Assembly (NCBI RefSeq): GCF_001984055.1
Contig: NZ_LYVO01000020.1
Location: 31,683 to 95,682, forward strand
Reading direction: 5' to 3'
Length of the DNA: 64,000 nt
Source: Variovorax sp. KK3
GTDB taxonomy: Bacteria; Pseudomonadota; Gammaproteobacteria; Burkholderiales; Burkholderiaceae_C
Program-made: the position numbers and the translations under genes
Notes under the pieces: model-generated
Told to the model about the DNA's origin: nothing
The model's database searches: none
The model's input: only the letters and a program-made list of their open reading frames with translations
Shown: positions 53,374 through 61,950 of the stretch, piece by piece
Position numbering within the stretch: the first letter of the stretch is position 1
How the letters are laid out: every line of letters begins with the position of its first letter

Positions 53374-54123
53374 TCATGCGTCGACTCCCAGGTAGGCTGC
53401 GACCACGTCGGGGTCGGCGCGAACCTGCTGTGCGGTGCCTTCGGCGAGCTTCCGGCCCTGGTCGAGCACCACGATGTGGTCGGAGATGGACATCACCATC
53501 TTCATGTCGTGCTCGACCAGCAGCACGGTGGTGCCGCCCGAGGCGATCTTGCGGATCAGCTCGCCCACGGCGTGCGTCTCGCTGTCGTTGAGGCCGGCCG
53601 CGGGCTCGTCCAGCAACAGCAGCCGTGGACTCGCGGCAAGCGCCCGCGCGATCTCGAGCCGCTTGAGCACGCCGAACGAAAGTTGCGTCGCATGCGCATG
53701 CCGGGCACTGCCGACGCCCACGTAGTCCATGAGTTCGTGCGCCTTGTCTTCGAGCTTGCGGTCTGCAGCGCGCGTCAGGCCCAGGAAGCCAGCCCACAAG
53801 CCGGGGTGGCTGTGCAGGTGCGCGCCGAGCATCACGTTCTCGCAAGCGGTCATGTTCATGCAGACCTGCAGGTTCTGGAAGGTCCTGCACATCCCGCGCT
53901 TCGCCAGCGCTTCGGGCGCCAGGCCGGTCACCTCGTTCTGGTCGAGGAAGACCTGTCCCGAGCTGGGCTCGTATACGCCGCTGATCAGGTTGAAGAGCGT
54001 GGTCTTGCCTGCGCCGTTCGGGCCGATGACGGCATGCACGTGGCCCTGCCGGACATCGAAGGAGACGTCGTCGACGGCGGAGATGCCGCCGAAGCTTCTG
54101 GAGAGCGCCTTGACGGACAGCAT
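53374..54123 (-). CDS. ABC ATPase, LivG type (mandelate importer)
   Basis: 249 residues. Walker A GPNGAGKTT, the LivG segment MCRTFQNLQVCMNMT, signature LSFGVLKRLEIARAL (LSFG form), Walker B LLLLDEPAAGLN, switch His VEHDM. The start ATG shares one base with the stop of the upstream permease gene (54123). It is 53 bases ahead of livF, the largest gap but one within the operon. Confidence 0.9.
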   Translation of the reverse strand: MLSVKALSRSFGGISAVDDVSFDVRQGHVHAVIGPNGAGKTTLFNLISGVYEPSSGQVFLDQNEVTGLAPEALAKRGMCRTFQNLQVCMNMTACENVMLGAHLHSHPGLWAGFLGLTRAADRKLEDKAHELMDYVGVGSARHAHATQLSFGVLKRLEIARALAASPRLLLLDEPAAGLNDSETHAVGELIRKIASGGTTVLLVEHDMKMVMSISDHIVVLDQGRKLAEGTAQQVRADPDVVAAYLGVDA

Positions 54124-55052
54124 CAGCCGCTCCTCTTCTTCAGCCGCAGCGCGATGGAAGGCACCAGGCCCTTGGGCATGAACATCATCGTGAGCATGAG
54201 CACCAGCCCGAAGATGATGGCCTCGTAGCCGTGGAACCCGCCCACCAGCTGCGGCAGCATCGTCAGCAGCGCGGTGCCCAGCACGGCGCCGAAGGTGCTC
54301 GACATGCCGCCCAGCACGACCATGGTCGCCAGCTCCACCGAATGCGCGAAGGATGCCATCGACGGGCTGATGAAGGCCAGGTAGTGGGCCGTCAGGCTGC
54401 CGGAGACCGTGGCGAACACGGCCAATGCGATGAACACCCGCACCTTGAAGGCGCTCACGTCCACACCCACCACCCGGGCTGCGTACTCGGAACCGTGCAG
54501 GCCGCGCAGCGCCCGCCCGGCTGGCGACGAGAACAGGTTCAACGACAGCACGATGGCCGCGAACAGGACGACGGCCGACACGGCATACCAGTGGATCAGC
54601 TTCTGCAGGGTGAAGCTGCCCATGGTCAGTGGCGGCACGGCCATGCCGTCGGGCCCGCCGGTCCAGCCGACTTCGTTGATGAGCACGATGTTGACGATGA
54701 CGCCCAGGCCCAGCGTGGCCATCGTCAGCGAATGTCCTTTCAGGCGAAGAATGGGCTTTGCGATCAGCCAGGCGATGACGGCCGACGCCACGGCCGCGGC
54801 GGGAATCGAGACCAGCGGCGTCCAGCCGAATCGCGTCGCGGCGATGGCGCTGCCGTAGGCGCCGACCGCCACGAAGGCGGCGTGGCCGATGCTGATCTGC
54901 CCCGCGAAGCCCATCAGCAGATTGAGGCCTATGACCGCGACGGCGGCGAGCGCGATGCGGATGGCGATGTCGAGCGTGTAATTGTTCGGCAGCACGAAGG
55001 GCAGCAAAACCAGCACGACCGCCGCGGCCGCCAGGGACGTTCGATGCTTCAT
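54123..55052 (-). CDS. ABC permease, LivM type (mandelate importer)
   Basis: 309 residues from the ATG at 55052, which overlaps the livH stop by ATGA. About nine hydrophobic helices with the LivM hallmarks LNLLMGFAGQISIGHAAFVA and RALRGLHGSEYAARVVGVDV. Together with the LivH-type protein it forms the membrane channel. Confidence 0.9.
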   Translation of the reverse strand: MKHRTSLAAAAVVLVLLPFVLPNNYTLDIAIRIALAAVAVIGLNLLMGFAGQISIGHAAFVAVGAYGSAIAATRFGWTPLVSIPAAAVASAVIAWLIAKPILRLKGHSLTMATLGLGVIVNIVLINEVGWTGGPDGMAVPPLTMGSFTLQKLIHWYAVSAVVLFAAIVLSLNLFSSPAGRALRGLHGSEYAARVVGVDVSAFKVRVFIALAVFATVSGSLTAHYLAFISPSMASFAHSVELATMVVLGGMSSTFGAVLGTALLTMLPQLVGGFHGYEAIIFGLVLMLTMMFMPKGLVPSIALRLKKRSG

Positions 55053-55921
55053 ACCCGGTCCGTCTTGCGGGAGCCGAACAGGCCGTGCGGCATGACGAGC
55101 AGCAGGATGATGATCAGCACGAAGGGCACGGCGTCCTTGTAGGCGGACGACACGTAGCCCGCGACCAGCGCCTCGAGCACGCCGACGATGAGCCCACCCA
55201 CGACCGCACCGACGCCGCTGCCCAGCCCGCCCAGCGTGGCCGCGACGAAGCCCTTCATGCCGAGCATCAGGCCGATGTCGTAGACCGTCGTCGTGATCGG
55301 GGACGCTACCACGCCGGCCACGGCGCCCAGGAGCGCAGACAGACCGAAGGACAGTTGCAGGATGCGCCGCGCAGGAATGCCCACCGCCATCGCCGCCATC
55401 CGGTTCGAAGCGACGGCCAGCATGGCCTTGCCGGTCAGCGTGCCCTTGAAGAAGGCCGCGCACGCCGCCACCAGCACCGCGGCCGTGCCGAGCACCCAGA
55501 GCGCCTGCGGCAGCACATAGGCGCCAAGGATCTGCAGCGGGTTGTCGCCGCTCCACGGCGGCAGCACCTGCTGGTTCTTGCCGAGCACCACCTGCACGAC
55601 CCCCTGGATGAAGATCGAGGCGCCGATGGTGATGATGATGAGCGACACCACGTCGGCATTGCCGGCCGGCTGGATGGCCAGGCGGTACAGCAGCACGCCC
55701 ACCAGCACCGTCACCGCGATGCCGACCGCGATCGCGCCGGGCAGCACGATGCCCTGGCCGATCAGCGAGGCCGTGACCATCGCCGACAGCATGAGAAAGT
55801 CGCCCTGCGCGAAGTTGATGACGCCGCTGGCGTTGTAGATCAGCGAGAAGCCCAGGGCCGCCAGCGCGTAGACGGCGCCCGTCGTCAGGCCCGAGAAGAG
55901 GAACTGAGGGAGGTCAGACAT
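55049..55921 (-). CDS. ABC permease, LivH type (mandelate importer)
   Basis: 290 residues, about eight helices, with the LivH text LAALGFSLIYNASGVINFAQ near the start and GMKGFVAATLGGLGSGVGAV in the middle. Its start overlaps the end of mdlB by eight bases, which suggests coupled translation of dehydrogenase and transporter. Confidence 0.9.
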   Translation of the reverse strand: MSDLPQFLFSGLTTGAVYALAALGFSLIYNASGVINFAQGDFLMLSAMVTASLIGQGIVLPGAIAVGIAVTVLVGVLLYRLAIQPAGNADVVSLIIITIGASIFIQGVVQVVLGKNQQVLPPWSGDNPLQILGAYVLPQALWVLGTAAVLVAACAAFFKGTLTGKAMLAVASNRMAAMAVGIPARRILQLSFGLSALLGAVAGVVASPITTTVYDIGLMLGMKGFVAATLGGLGSGVGAVVGGLIVGVLEALVAGYVSSAYKDAVPFVLIIILLLVMPHGLFGSRKTDRV

Positions 55922-57059
55922 TTTTGTGGACGTGGAGCGGTTGAAGATCGTCGATGCGCGAGGCCCCCAGCAGGGTCATCGTGCGTTCGATTTCGTCGGA
56001 GACGAGGCGAAGGGCGGCAGCCGCGCCGGCCTGGCCGTTCGCGGCAAGGCCCCAGATGGCGGGCCTTCCGATGAAGACGCCGCGAGCGCCCAGTGCCAGG
56101 GCCTTGACGACGTCGCTGCCCCGGCGGAAGCCGCTGTCGACGAACACGGGCACGCGGCCATCCACCGCATGCACGACGGCAGGCAGTGCCGAGATCGTCG
56201 ATGGCGCTGCATCGAGCTGCCGGCCGCCATGGTTGGACACCACGATGCCGTCGACCCCATGCGCGATGGCGTGCTTCGCGTCCTCGGGATGCAGCAGCCC
56301 CTTCACGAGCAGCGGGCCGTCCCAGAGGCTTCGCAGCCACCGAAGCGATTCCCAGGTGAGGCTTCGGTCCATCGTCCTGGCCAGCAGCGCGGCCTGCAGC
56401 TGGGGCGATGCCTTGGCCTCGCCCTCCGACAGGTTCACGAAGCCGGGGGACTTGCCGATCGCCATCGAGAGCGACCACGCCGGATGCGCGACCAGATCGG
56501 CCAGCGTGCGTAGCCCGGGACGGAACGGCAGCTTGAAGCCGTTGCGATGGTCGCGCTCGCGCATGCCGCTGACGGGCACGTCGACGGTCAACACCAGCGC
56601 GCCGTATGCCGCGTCCTTGGCCCGCTTCACCATCTGCTCGGCGATGCGCCGGTCGGACATGACGTAGAGCTGCAGCCACTGGTTGCCGCTCGGCGCCGAC
56701 GCGCGCACGGATTCGAGCCGCTCGTTGGAAGCCGTCGAGAGGACGAAGGGCAAGCCCAGCGAGGCGGCGGCCTGTGCCAAGGCCCCGTCGGCACCTCGGC
56801 GCACCAGGCCCGCGAAGCCGATGGGCGCGATGCCGATCGGAGAAGCCCACCGCTGGCCGAACACCTCGATGGCGGTGTCGAGCCGGGTCGTGTCCCGCAG
56901 GCACGTGGGCAGCAGGTGCAGCGCGCGCAGGTCGGTCTGGTTGCGGACGATGCACTCCTCGTCCTCGGCCGCCCCGTCGACGTAGTCGAACACGAAGCGG
57001 GGCAGCCGGGCGCGGGCGCGCGTCCGGAAATCGGCGATCCGGAGCATCATCGGCGGCAA
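55914..57059 (-). CDS. mdlB: (S)-mandelate dehydrogenase (FMN, membrane-associated type)
   Basis: 381 residues, FMN-dependent 2-hydroxyacid oxidase family. FMN site and catalytic residues: PFVLSTASNERL, WLQLYVM (Tyr 132), LTVDVPVSGMRERDHRNGFK (Arg 168), active His 277 and Arg 280 in VSNHGGRQLD. The stretch LQAALLARTMDRSLTWESLR and WLRSLWDGPLLVKGLLHPED follows P. putida MdlB closely rather than lactate dehydrogenase or glycolate oxidase. It oxidises (S)-mandelate to benzoylformate, passing electrons to the quinone pool. The start is four bases after the binding-protein gene. Confidence 0.9.
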   Translation of the reverse strand: MPPMMLRIADFRTRARARLPRFVFDYVDGAAEDEECIVRNQTDLRALHLLPTCLRDTTRLDTAIEVFGQRWASPIGIAPIGFAGLVRRGADGALAQAAASLGLPFVLSTASNERLESVRASAPSGNQWLQLYVMSDRRIAEQMVKRAKDAAYGALVLTVDVPVSGMRERDHRNGFKLPFRPGLRTLADLVAHPAWSLSMAIGKSPGFVNLSEGEAKASPQLQAALLARTMDRSLTWESLRWLRSLWDGPLLVKGLLHPEDAKHAIAHGVDGIVVSNHGGRQLDAAPSTISALPAVVHAVDGRVPVFVDSGFRRGSDVVKALALGARGVFIGRPAIWGLAANGQAGAAAALRLVSDEIERTMTLLGASRIDDLQPLHVHKNV

Positions 57060-57063
57060 AGGC

Positions 57064-58209
57064 CTAGCGGACTTCCTTGAACGCGCCGTTCGAGATCTCG
57101 ATCATCCGGAACGCCGTGTTGTCCAGGCCCATGTGGTCCTGTGGCGTCATCGAGTAGATGCCGCTCACGCCGACGAAGCCCTTGGTGCTTTCGATGGCCG
57201 CGCGCACCTTGTCCTTGTCGGTGCTGCCTGCGCGCTTGATGGCGTCCACCACCAGGTAGAGCGCGTCGTGCGCGTAGCCGCCGAAGGTCGACACGTCGGT
57301 CTTGTACTTGGTTTCGAAGTTCTTGGCGTACTCCACGCTCACCTTGCGCTGCGGGTCTTCGGCGTTCAGGGCCGACGCGATGAGCAGGGCGGGCGAGGGC
57401 ATGCGAACGCCTTCCGACGACTTGCCGGCAATGCGCACGAACTCGAGCGAGGCCTGGCCATGCGTGGTGTAAAGCGGCTGCTTCACCGCCAGCTGCTGGT
57501 AGTTGCGGGCGATGATGGCGGGCGCCTGGCCGGTGCCGAAGACCAGGATGGCCTGCGCTGGCGACGACTTGATGCGCGTCAGCTGCGGCGTCATGTCGGT
57601 GTCCTTCTCGCCGTAGGTCTGGTCCTCGGCGACCTTCATGCCCAGCGCCTCGGCGGCCTTGAGCGTCTCGTTGCGGCCCGACTTGCCGAAGCCGCCGGTG
57701 TCGGAGAGCAGGGCGACCTGGGCGAAGCCGCGCTTCTTCATGTCCTCGAGCACCTTGTACGCGGCCATGCGGTCCGAGTGCGGCATCTTGAAGACGTAGG
57801 GCTTGACGGGCTCGACGATGACCGAAGCGGCCGCGAGCGACACCGCAGGAATCTTCGCCGCCTCGATCTGCGGCACCATCGCCATGGTGGAGCCGGTGCT
57901 CGACGCGCCGATGATGACGTCCACTTCGTCCTGGATGATCAGGCGGCGCGCGAATGCGTTGGCCTTGTTGGCATCGCTGGCGTCGTCGTAGAGCACCAGG
58001 CTGAGCTTGCGGCCGAGCACGCCACCCGCCGCGTTGATCTTCTCGACGTACTGTTCGAGCGTCTTCTGTTGCGGGTCGCCGAGGAACGAGGCCGGGCCTG
58101 TGGTCGACACCACCGCGCCGATCTTGATGGGGCCGTCGGCCGCGGCGGCGGCGCTCGCCACCGAGAGCAATGCGGCAGCGGTCAGCAGCTTGCGTCGCGT
58201 TTCATTCAT
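57064..58209 (-). CDS. Substrate-binding protein, LivJ/LivK type (mandelate importer)
   Basis: 381 residues with a Sec signal (hydrophobic to about residue 23, AAAADG). The mature protein has the type I periplasmic fold: IKIGAVVSTTGPASFLGDPQ, LVLYDDASDANKANAFARRL, and VALLSDTGGFGKSGRNETLK. In this operon it should bind mandelate or a close aromatic acid rather than branched-chain amino acids. It follows iorB by 34 bases. Confidence 0.88.
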   Translation of the reverse strand: MNETRRKLLTAAALLSVASAAAAADGPIKIGAVVSTTGPASFLGDPQQKTLEQYVEKINAAGGVLGRKLSLVLYDDASDANKANAFARRLIIQDEVDVIIGASSTGSTMAMVPQIEAAKIPAVSLAAASVIVEPVKPYVFKMPHSDRMAAYKVLEDMKKRGFAQVALLSDTGGFGKSGRNETLKAAEALGMKVAEDQTYGEKDTDMTPQLTRIKSSPAQAILVFGTGQAPAIIARNYQQLAVKQPLYTTHGQASLEFVRIAGKSSEGVRMPSPALLIASALNAEDPQRKVSVEYAKNFETKYKTDVSTFGGYAHDALYLVVDAIKRAGSTDKDKVRAAIESTKGFVGVSGIYSMTPQDHMGLDNTAFRMIEISNGAFKEVR

Positions 58210-58243
58210 GGTTGTCTCCTTCTTTGTTCAGGCGTGGATGAAA

Positions 58244-59737
58244 TCAGTTCGCGGGCCGTCGCCGCACGATGTGGATGGGCCGCGCGATCGGCTGCCCGAG
58301 CGCCGCGGACAGCTGCTTGCCTTCCGGGTCCGCCAGCGCCGCGATGCGGGCCGCGCGAACCGACTCCGCGCTCGCGCCTTCGCCGATCTGCTTCAGGATG
58401 GCGTCGAGGTTGCGGCGGCCGCGCCGGTTCGTTTCGCCGTAGCCCTTGACGAGGTTGCCGCACAGCGCGGCTTCGAGCGCGAGCGGTCCGGGCATGGCCG
58501 CCTGCACCGCTGCAAGCCATGCCTCGATGCCGGCCTGCTCCTCGTGATACCTCGACATGTGCCGCCGCAGCGGCCGCAGGCTCCGAAGGCCGCACAGCAT
58601 CAGGAAGCCCTTGATGGTGTCGGTGCGGATGTACATGCCACGGTGCCAGCCTTGGCCGGCCGCCTTCCGGCGCAGCCAGGCGGCCAGCCTGGGCGGCAGC
58701 ACCGATGCCATCTCGTCCAGCCCCGGCTTCAGGAACTCGGTCATCTGCAGGGGCTCGCCGCTGCGCGCACCCACCTCGCGGCGCACACGGTCCAGGCGCT
58801 CGCGGCGGGTCTTCAGGTGAGCGACGCGGACGACGTCTTCGTAGGACATCCAGAGCGCGAGGTATCTCGCGGCTTCGCGCACGGCGCCCAGGGCCGTCTC
58901 GTCGGCGAAAGGCGCCGCCTTCATGAGCTGTTCCACCCGGTCGAGGTAGAGCGTGGCGTAGCGTTCGTCCTGAAAGTCGGTGGTGAGCGCGACGCCCGCG
59001 CAGACCACGTCGTGCAGCGACTCCGGCAACGCTCGAACGCGCGCCGGCATCTCGGGCCTGGCGCGGACCGCCGAGTCGAGCTTCTCCGACGCGATGCGAC
59101 GGCCTTCGGTGGCGTCGAAGCCCGCGGCGAACCCGCGCAGGCTGGCGTCGACGGCCTTTCCCGAACGGCGAATCGCTTCTTCGCAGGCGGCGCGGTCGAA
59201 TGGCAGAACCCCTGCGGCGCACATGGCGCCGAACATCACCGTGTTGATCACCGTGCCGTTCTGCTGGGCCAGGGCGCGCATGTCGAAGATGACGGCGCGG
59301 CGGGCGCGTTGCGTCGCCGCCTCGATGATCCGCACGCTGTCGAAGCGGCCGTCGCCCATGGCGGCTTTTTCGGACACCGCGTATTCGCGATGGGTCGAGG
59401 TGACGAGGGTGGTCCGCTGCGGGTCCACGTAGCCGCTCTGGATCGAGCGGCCCGCTTCGACCAGTTCGGAGGCCGCGACGATGTCGACCTGGCCCGGCGT
59501 CGGCGTGAGCGACAGCACGGGCTCGCGGCCTGCGAGTGCTGCCCGTGGCTGAGGGAATATTTCGACGTAGTACGTCGTCGCGCCGGTGCGCTGTGCGACG
59601 CCGGGAACCGATGTGCTCTGCACAGGAAAGCCGGCATGGGTCGATGCATCGATCAACCAGTCGGCGAGCACACCGCCGCCTTCGCCGCCCATGGCCGCGA
59701 CCAGCACGCAAACAGGACGTGTCATCGATCGGCTCAT
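58244..59737 (-). CDS. IorB-type 2-oxoacid oxidoreductase subunit
   Basis: 497 residues from the ATG at 59737. The N-terminal gamma-like domain has VCVLVAAMGGEGGGVLADWL and SVPGVAQRTGATTYYVEIFP, as in indolepyruvate:ferredoxin oxidoreductase beta; the C-terminal 280 residues are a helical extension (DUF6537-like) found in the long aerobic form. It overlaps iorA by ATGA (59734-59737). With IorA it would oxidatively decarboxylate an aryl 2-oxoacid to the acyl-CoA. In this operon the obvious 2-oxoacid is benzoylformate. Confidence 0.83.
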   Translation of the reverse strand: MSRSMTRPVCVLVAAMGGEGGGVLADWLIDASTHAGFPVQSTSVPGVAQRTGATTYYVEIFPQPRAALAGREPVLSLTPTPGQVDIVAASELVEAGRSIQSGYVDPQRTTLVTSTHREYAVSEKAAMGDGRFDSVRIIEAATQRARRAVIFDMRALAQQNGTVINTVMFGAMCAAGVLPFDRAACEEAIRRSGKAVDASLRGFAAGFDATEGRRIASEKLDSAVRARPEMPARVRALPESLHDVVCAGVALTTDFQDERYATLYLDRVEQLMKAAPFADETALGAVREAARYLALWMSYEDVVRVAHLKTRRERLDRVRREVGARSGEPLQMTEFLKPGLDEMASVLPPRLAAWLRRKAAGQGWHRGMYIRTDTIKGFLMLCGLRSLRPLRRHMSRYHEEQAGIEAWLAAVQAAMPGPLALEAALCGNLVKGYGETNRRGRRNLDAILKQIGEGASAESVRAARIAALADPEGKQLSAALGQPIARPIHIVRRRPAN

Positions 59738-61854
59738 GCCGCGAGCCTTTCCACCACCGCCCCACGCACCTTCGCCATGAAGCGCTCGAAGCGGCTCGCG
59801 TTCTGGACGATCTCGGCCTTGTAGAACGACGGGCACAAGACCGCGGCGTGGGCGTTCTCGCCGCACAGCCCGCAGCCGACGCAGCCCGCGTTGACGGTCG
59901 CCACCGGGTCGGTTCGCAGCGGGCTGGGATTCGGCTTGATGGTCAGCGACGGGCAGCCCGACAACCGGATGCACGAGTGGTCGCCGGTGCACACGTCGTC
60001 GTCGATGCCGAAGCGGGTGCGCACGACGCGCTCGCCGGCCTCGAGCTTCGCGGCCACCTGCGGCTTGATGCGCCGCTGCCGCTCCAGCTGGCATTCGCCA
60101 TCGGCCAGGATCACCTTGAGCCCGCCTTCCGGCGTCGTCATGGCCTCGCGGAGCGTGTCCAGCATCTCTTCGACGCGGTAACTGCCGACCGTGCGAATCC
60201 ATGTGACGCCGACGCCGCGCAGCGCCTTCTCGATGTCCAGCGTCAACGGGCGCGCGGCCGGCTGCGTCGGCGACGAGGGGATGGCCTGCGTGCCCGTGGC
60301 GGACGTGTAGCCGTTCTTCAGGATGACCAGCACCGAGTCCTGGTTGTTGTAGACGGCGTTCACCACGCCGCTGGTGAATCCGTTGTGCCAGAAGCCGCCG
60401 TCGCCCATGATGCTGATGGTCCGGTTGGCGAGCAGGGGGCCGACGCCCGACGAACTCGCAAGGCCCAGCCCGTAACCCAGCACGGTGCTGCCGACGTTGA
60501 AGGGCGGCAGCGTGCCGAAGGTGTGGCATCCGATGTCGGCATTGACGTGCACCTTGCCGACCTCGGCCTGCAATTGCTTGATGGCGGAAAACACGGGGCG
60601 CTCCGGGCAGCCGATGCAAAAGCCCGGCGGACGCGTCGGCACCGGCGCGCCCAGCGCCTGCTTCGAGCGCTCCTTGTCGTCGGTCATCGCGTTGGCCATG
60701 GCCGTGGCGTGCCGGGCGTCGAAGCCCGATGGCGCCGCTGCGGCCAGGAAGCGGGCGAAGCCGGGAAGCAGGATCTCGCCCGCGTACTCGCCCGCCATGG
60801 GGAGCATGTCCTTGCCATGCAGCCGCGTCGGCGCATCGGCGCGGCGCAAGGCAGACTGCAGCGCTTCCTCGATGTAGTTCGGCTGCCCTTCTTCGACCAG
60901 CAGCACCGCGCGCTTGCCGTCGCAGAAGGCCAGGAACTCGTCGGGCACGAGGGGATAGACCACGTTCAGCACGTACAGCGGAACGCGCGACACGCCGAAG
61001 GAATCGGCCAGGCCCAGCTGCTGCAGCGCGCGGATGGTGCTGTTGTACAGGCCGCCCTGAACGACGATGCCGATGTCGGCCATGTCGCCATCGAACTGCT
61101 CGTTGAGCGCGTGTTCGCGGATGAAGCGCACCGCGGCCGGCCAGCGCTCTTCGACCTTCTGCCGCTCGTGTTCGTAGATCGACGGCGGGAGGTTGATGCG
61201 CGCGTAGTCGAAGCTCGGGCTGTCGATAAGCTCGCGCGTCGAGATGCGCGGGCTCCGGTTGTCCTTGCATTCGAAGGTGCCGTGCACGTGGCAGGCACGG
61301 ATGCGAAGCTGGAGCATCACCGGCGTGTTGCTGGCCTCGGACAGCTCGAAGCTGCGCTCCACCGCGTTCACGATCGACGTGAGGTTGGGGCGCGGGTCCA
61401 TGAGCCACATCTGCGACTTCATCGCGAAGGCGTGCGTGCGCTCCTGGATGATGCTGGAGCCTTCGCCGTAGTCCTCGCCCAGGATGACCAGCGCGCCGCC
61501 CTTGACGCCCGCCGACGCCAAATTCGACAGCGCATCGGACGCGACATTGGTGCCGACGGTGCTCTTCCACGTCACCGCACCGCGCGCGGGGTAGTGGATA
61601 GACGCGCCGAGCATCGCGGCCGCGCCGGCTTCGGAGGCGCTGCTCTCGAAGTAGATGCCGAGTTCGTCCAGCAGGTCCCTCGAATCGCCGAGCACGTCGA
61701 TCAGGTGGGAGACCGGCGCGCCTTGGTAGCCGCCGATGTAGCTCACGCCCGACTGCAGCAGCGCCTTCGTCACCGCCAGGATGCCCTCGCCATGGAAGAT
61801 CTGGCCTTGCCCGAGGGCGAGCGACCGGACTTCTCCGGCGAATGAACGCTCCAT
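59734..61854 (-). CDS. IorA-type 2-oxoacid oxidoreductase subunit (thiamine diphosphate, Fe-S)
   Basis: 706 residues. The N-terminal alpha domain has GGYQGAPVSHLIDVLGD and the central thiamine diphosphate motif GDGGFWHNGFTSGVVNAVYN. The C-terminal ferredoxin-like part has DDVCTGDHSCIRLSGCPSL and CVGCGLCGENAHAAVLCPSF, two cysteine groups for Fe-S clusters. This is the indolepyruvate:acceptor oxidoreductase family, not the decarboxylase family of MdlC. First gene of the nine-gene operon; its promoter and the LysR operator lie in 61855-61950. Confidence 0.88.
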   Translation of the reverse strand: MERSFAGEVRSLALGQGQIFHGEGILAVTKALLQSGVSYIGGYQGAPVSHLIDVLGDSRDLLDELGIYFESSASEAGAAAMLGASIHYPARGAVTWKSTVGTNVASDALSNLASAGVKGGALVILGEDYGEGSSIIQERTHAFAMKSQMWLMDPRPNLTSIVNAVERSFELSEASNTPVMLQLRIRACHVHGTFECKDNRSPRISTRELIDSPSFDYARINLPPSIYEHERQKVEERWPAAVRFIREHALNEQFDGDMADIGIVVQGGLYNSTIRALQQLGLADSFGVSRVPLYVLNVVYPLVPDEFLAFCDGKRAVLLVEEGQPNYIEEALQSALRRADAPTRLHGKDMLPMAGEYAGEILLPGFARFLAAAAPSGFDARHATAMANAMTDDKERSKQALGAPVPTRPPGFCIGCPERPVFSAIKQLQAEVGKVHVNADIGCHTFGTLPPFNVGSTVLGYGLGLASSSGVGPLLANRTISIMGDGGFWHNGFTSGVVNAVYNNQDSVLVILKNGYTSATGTQAIPSSPTQPAARPLTLDIEKALRGVGVTWIRTVGSYRVEEMLDTLREAMTTPEGGLKVILADGECQLERQRRIKPQVAAKLEAGERVVRTRFGIDDDVCTGDHSCIRLSGCPSLTIKPNPSPLRTDPVATVNAGCVGCGLCGENAHAAVLCPSFYKAEIVQNASRFERFMAKVRGAVVERLAA

Positions 61855-61922
61855 GCTGTCTGTCTCCTGCTGTCTGCTCGTCGTGGTGGCAGGGATGCTA
61901 TGGTCGGCCTTTCATTCTTCCT

Positions 61923-61950
61923 ATCGATGGAGTACGTGTTACACATCGAT
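61923..61950. promoter_or_regulatory. Inverted repeat between iorA and LysR gene, overlapping the LysR start
   Basis: ATCGATG (61923-61929) and CATCGAT (61944-61950) are perfect inverted 7-mers with a 14-base centre. It lies 69-96 bases upstream of the iorA start and includes two bases of the first possible LysR ATG at 61949, a position suited to LysR control of both genes. Confidence 0.55.

Noticed and set aside
58244..61570. 1108-codon open frame on the minus strand spanning iorA and iorB
   Set aside because: The last 497 codons are iorB; the earlier part is iorA read out of frame, with Arg/Ala-rich sequence. It is not a fused gene.
59734..61854. MdlC-type benzoylformate decarboxylase
   Set aside because: The protein has the IorA domain order with C-terminal Fe-S cysteines and a coupled IorB subunit; the decarboxylase family has neither.
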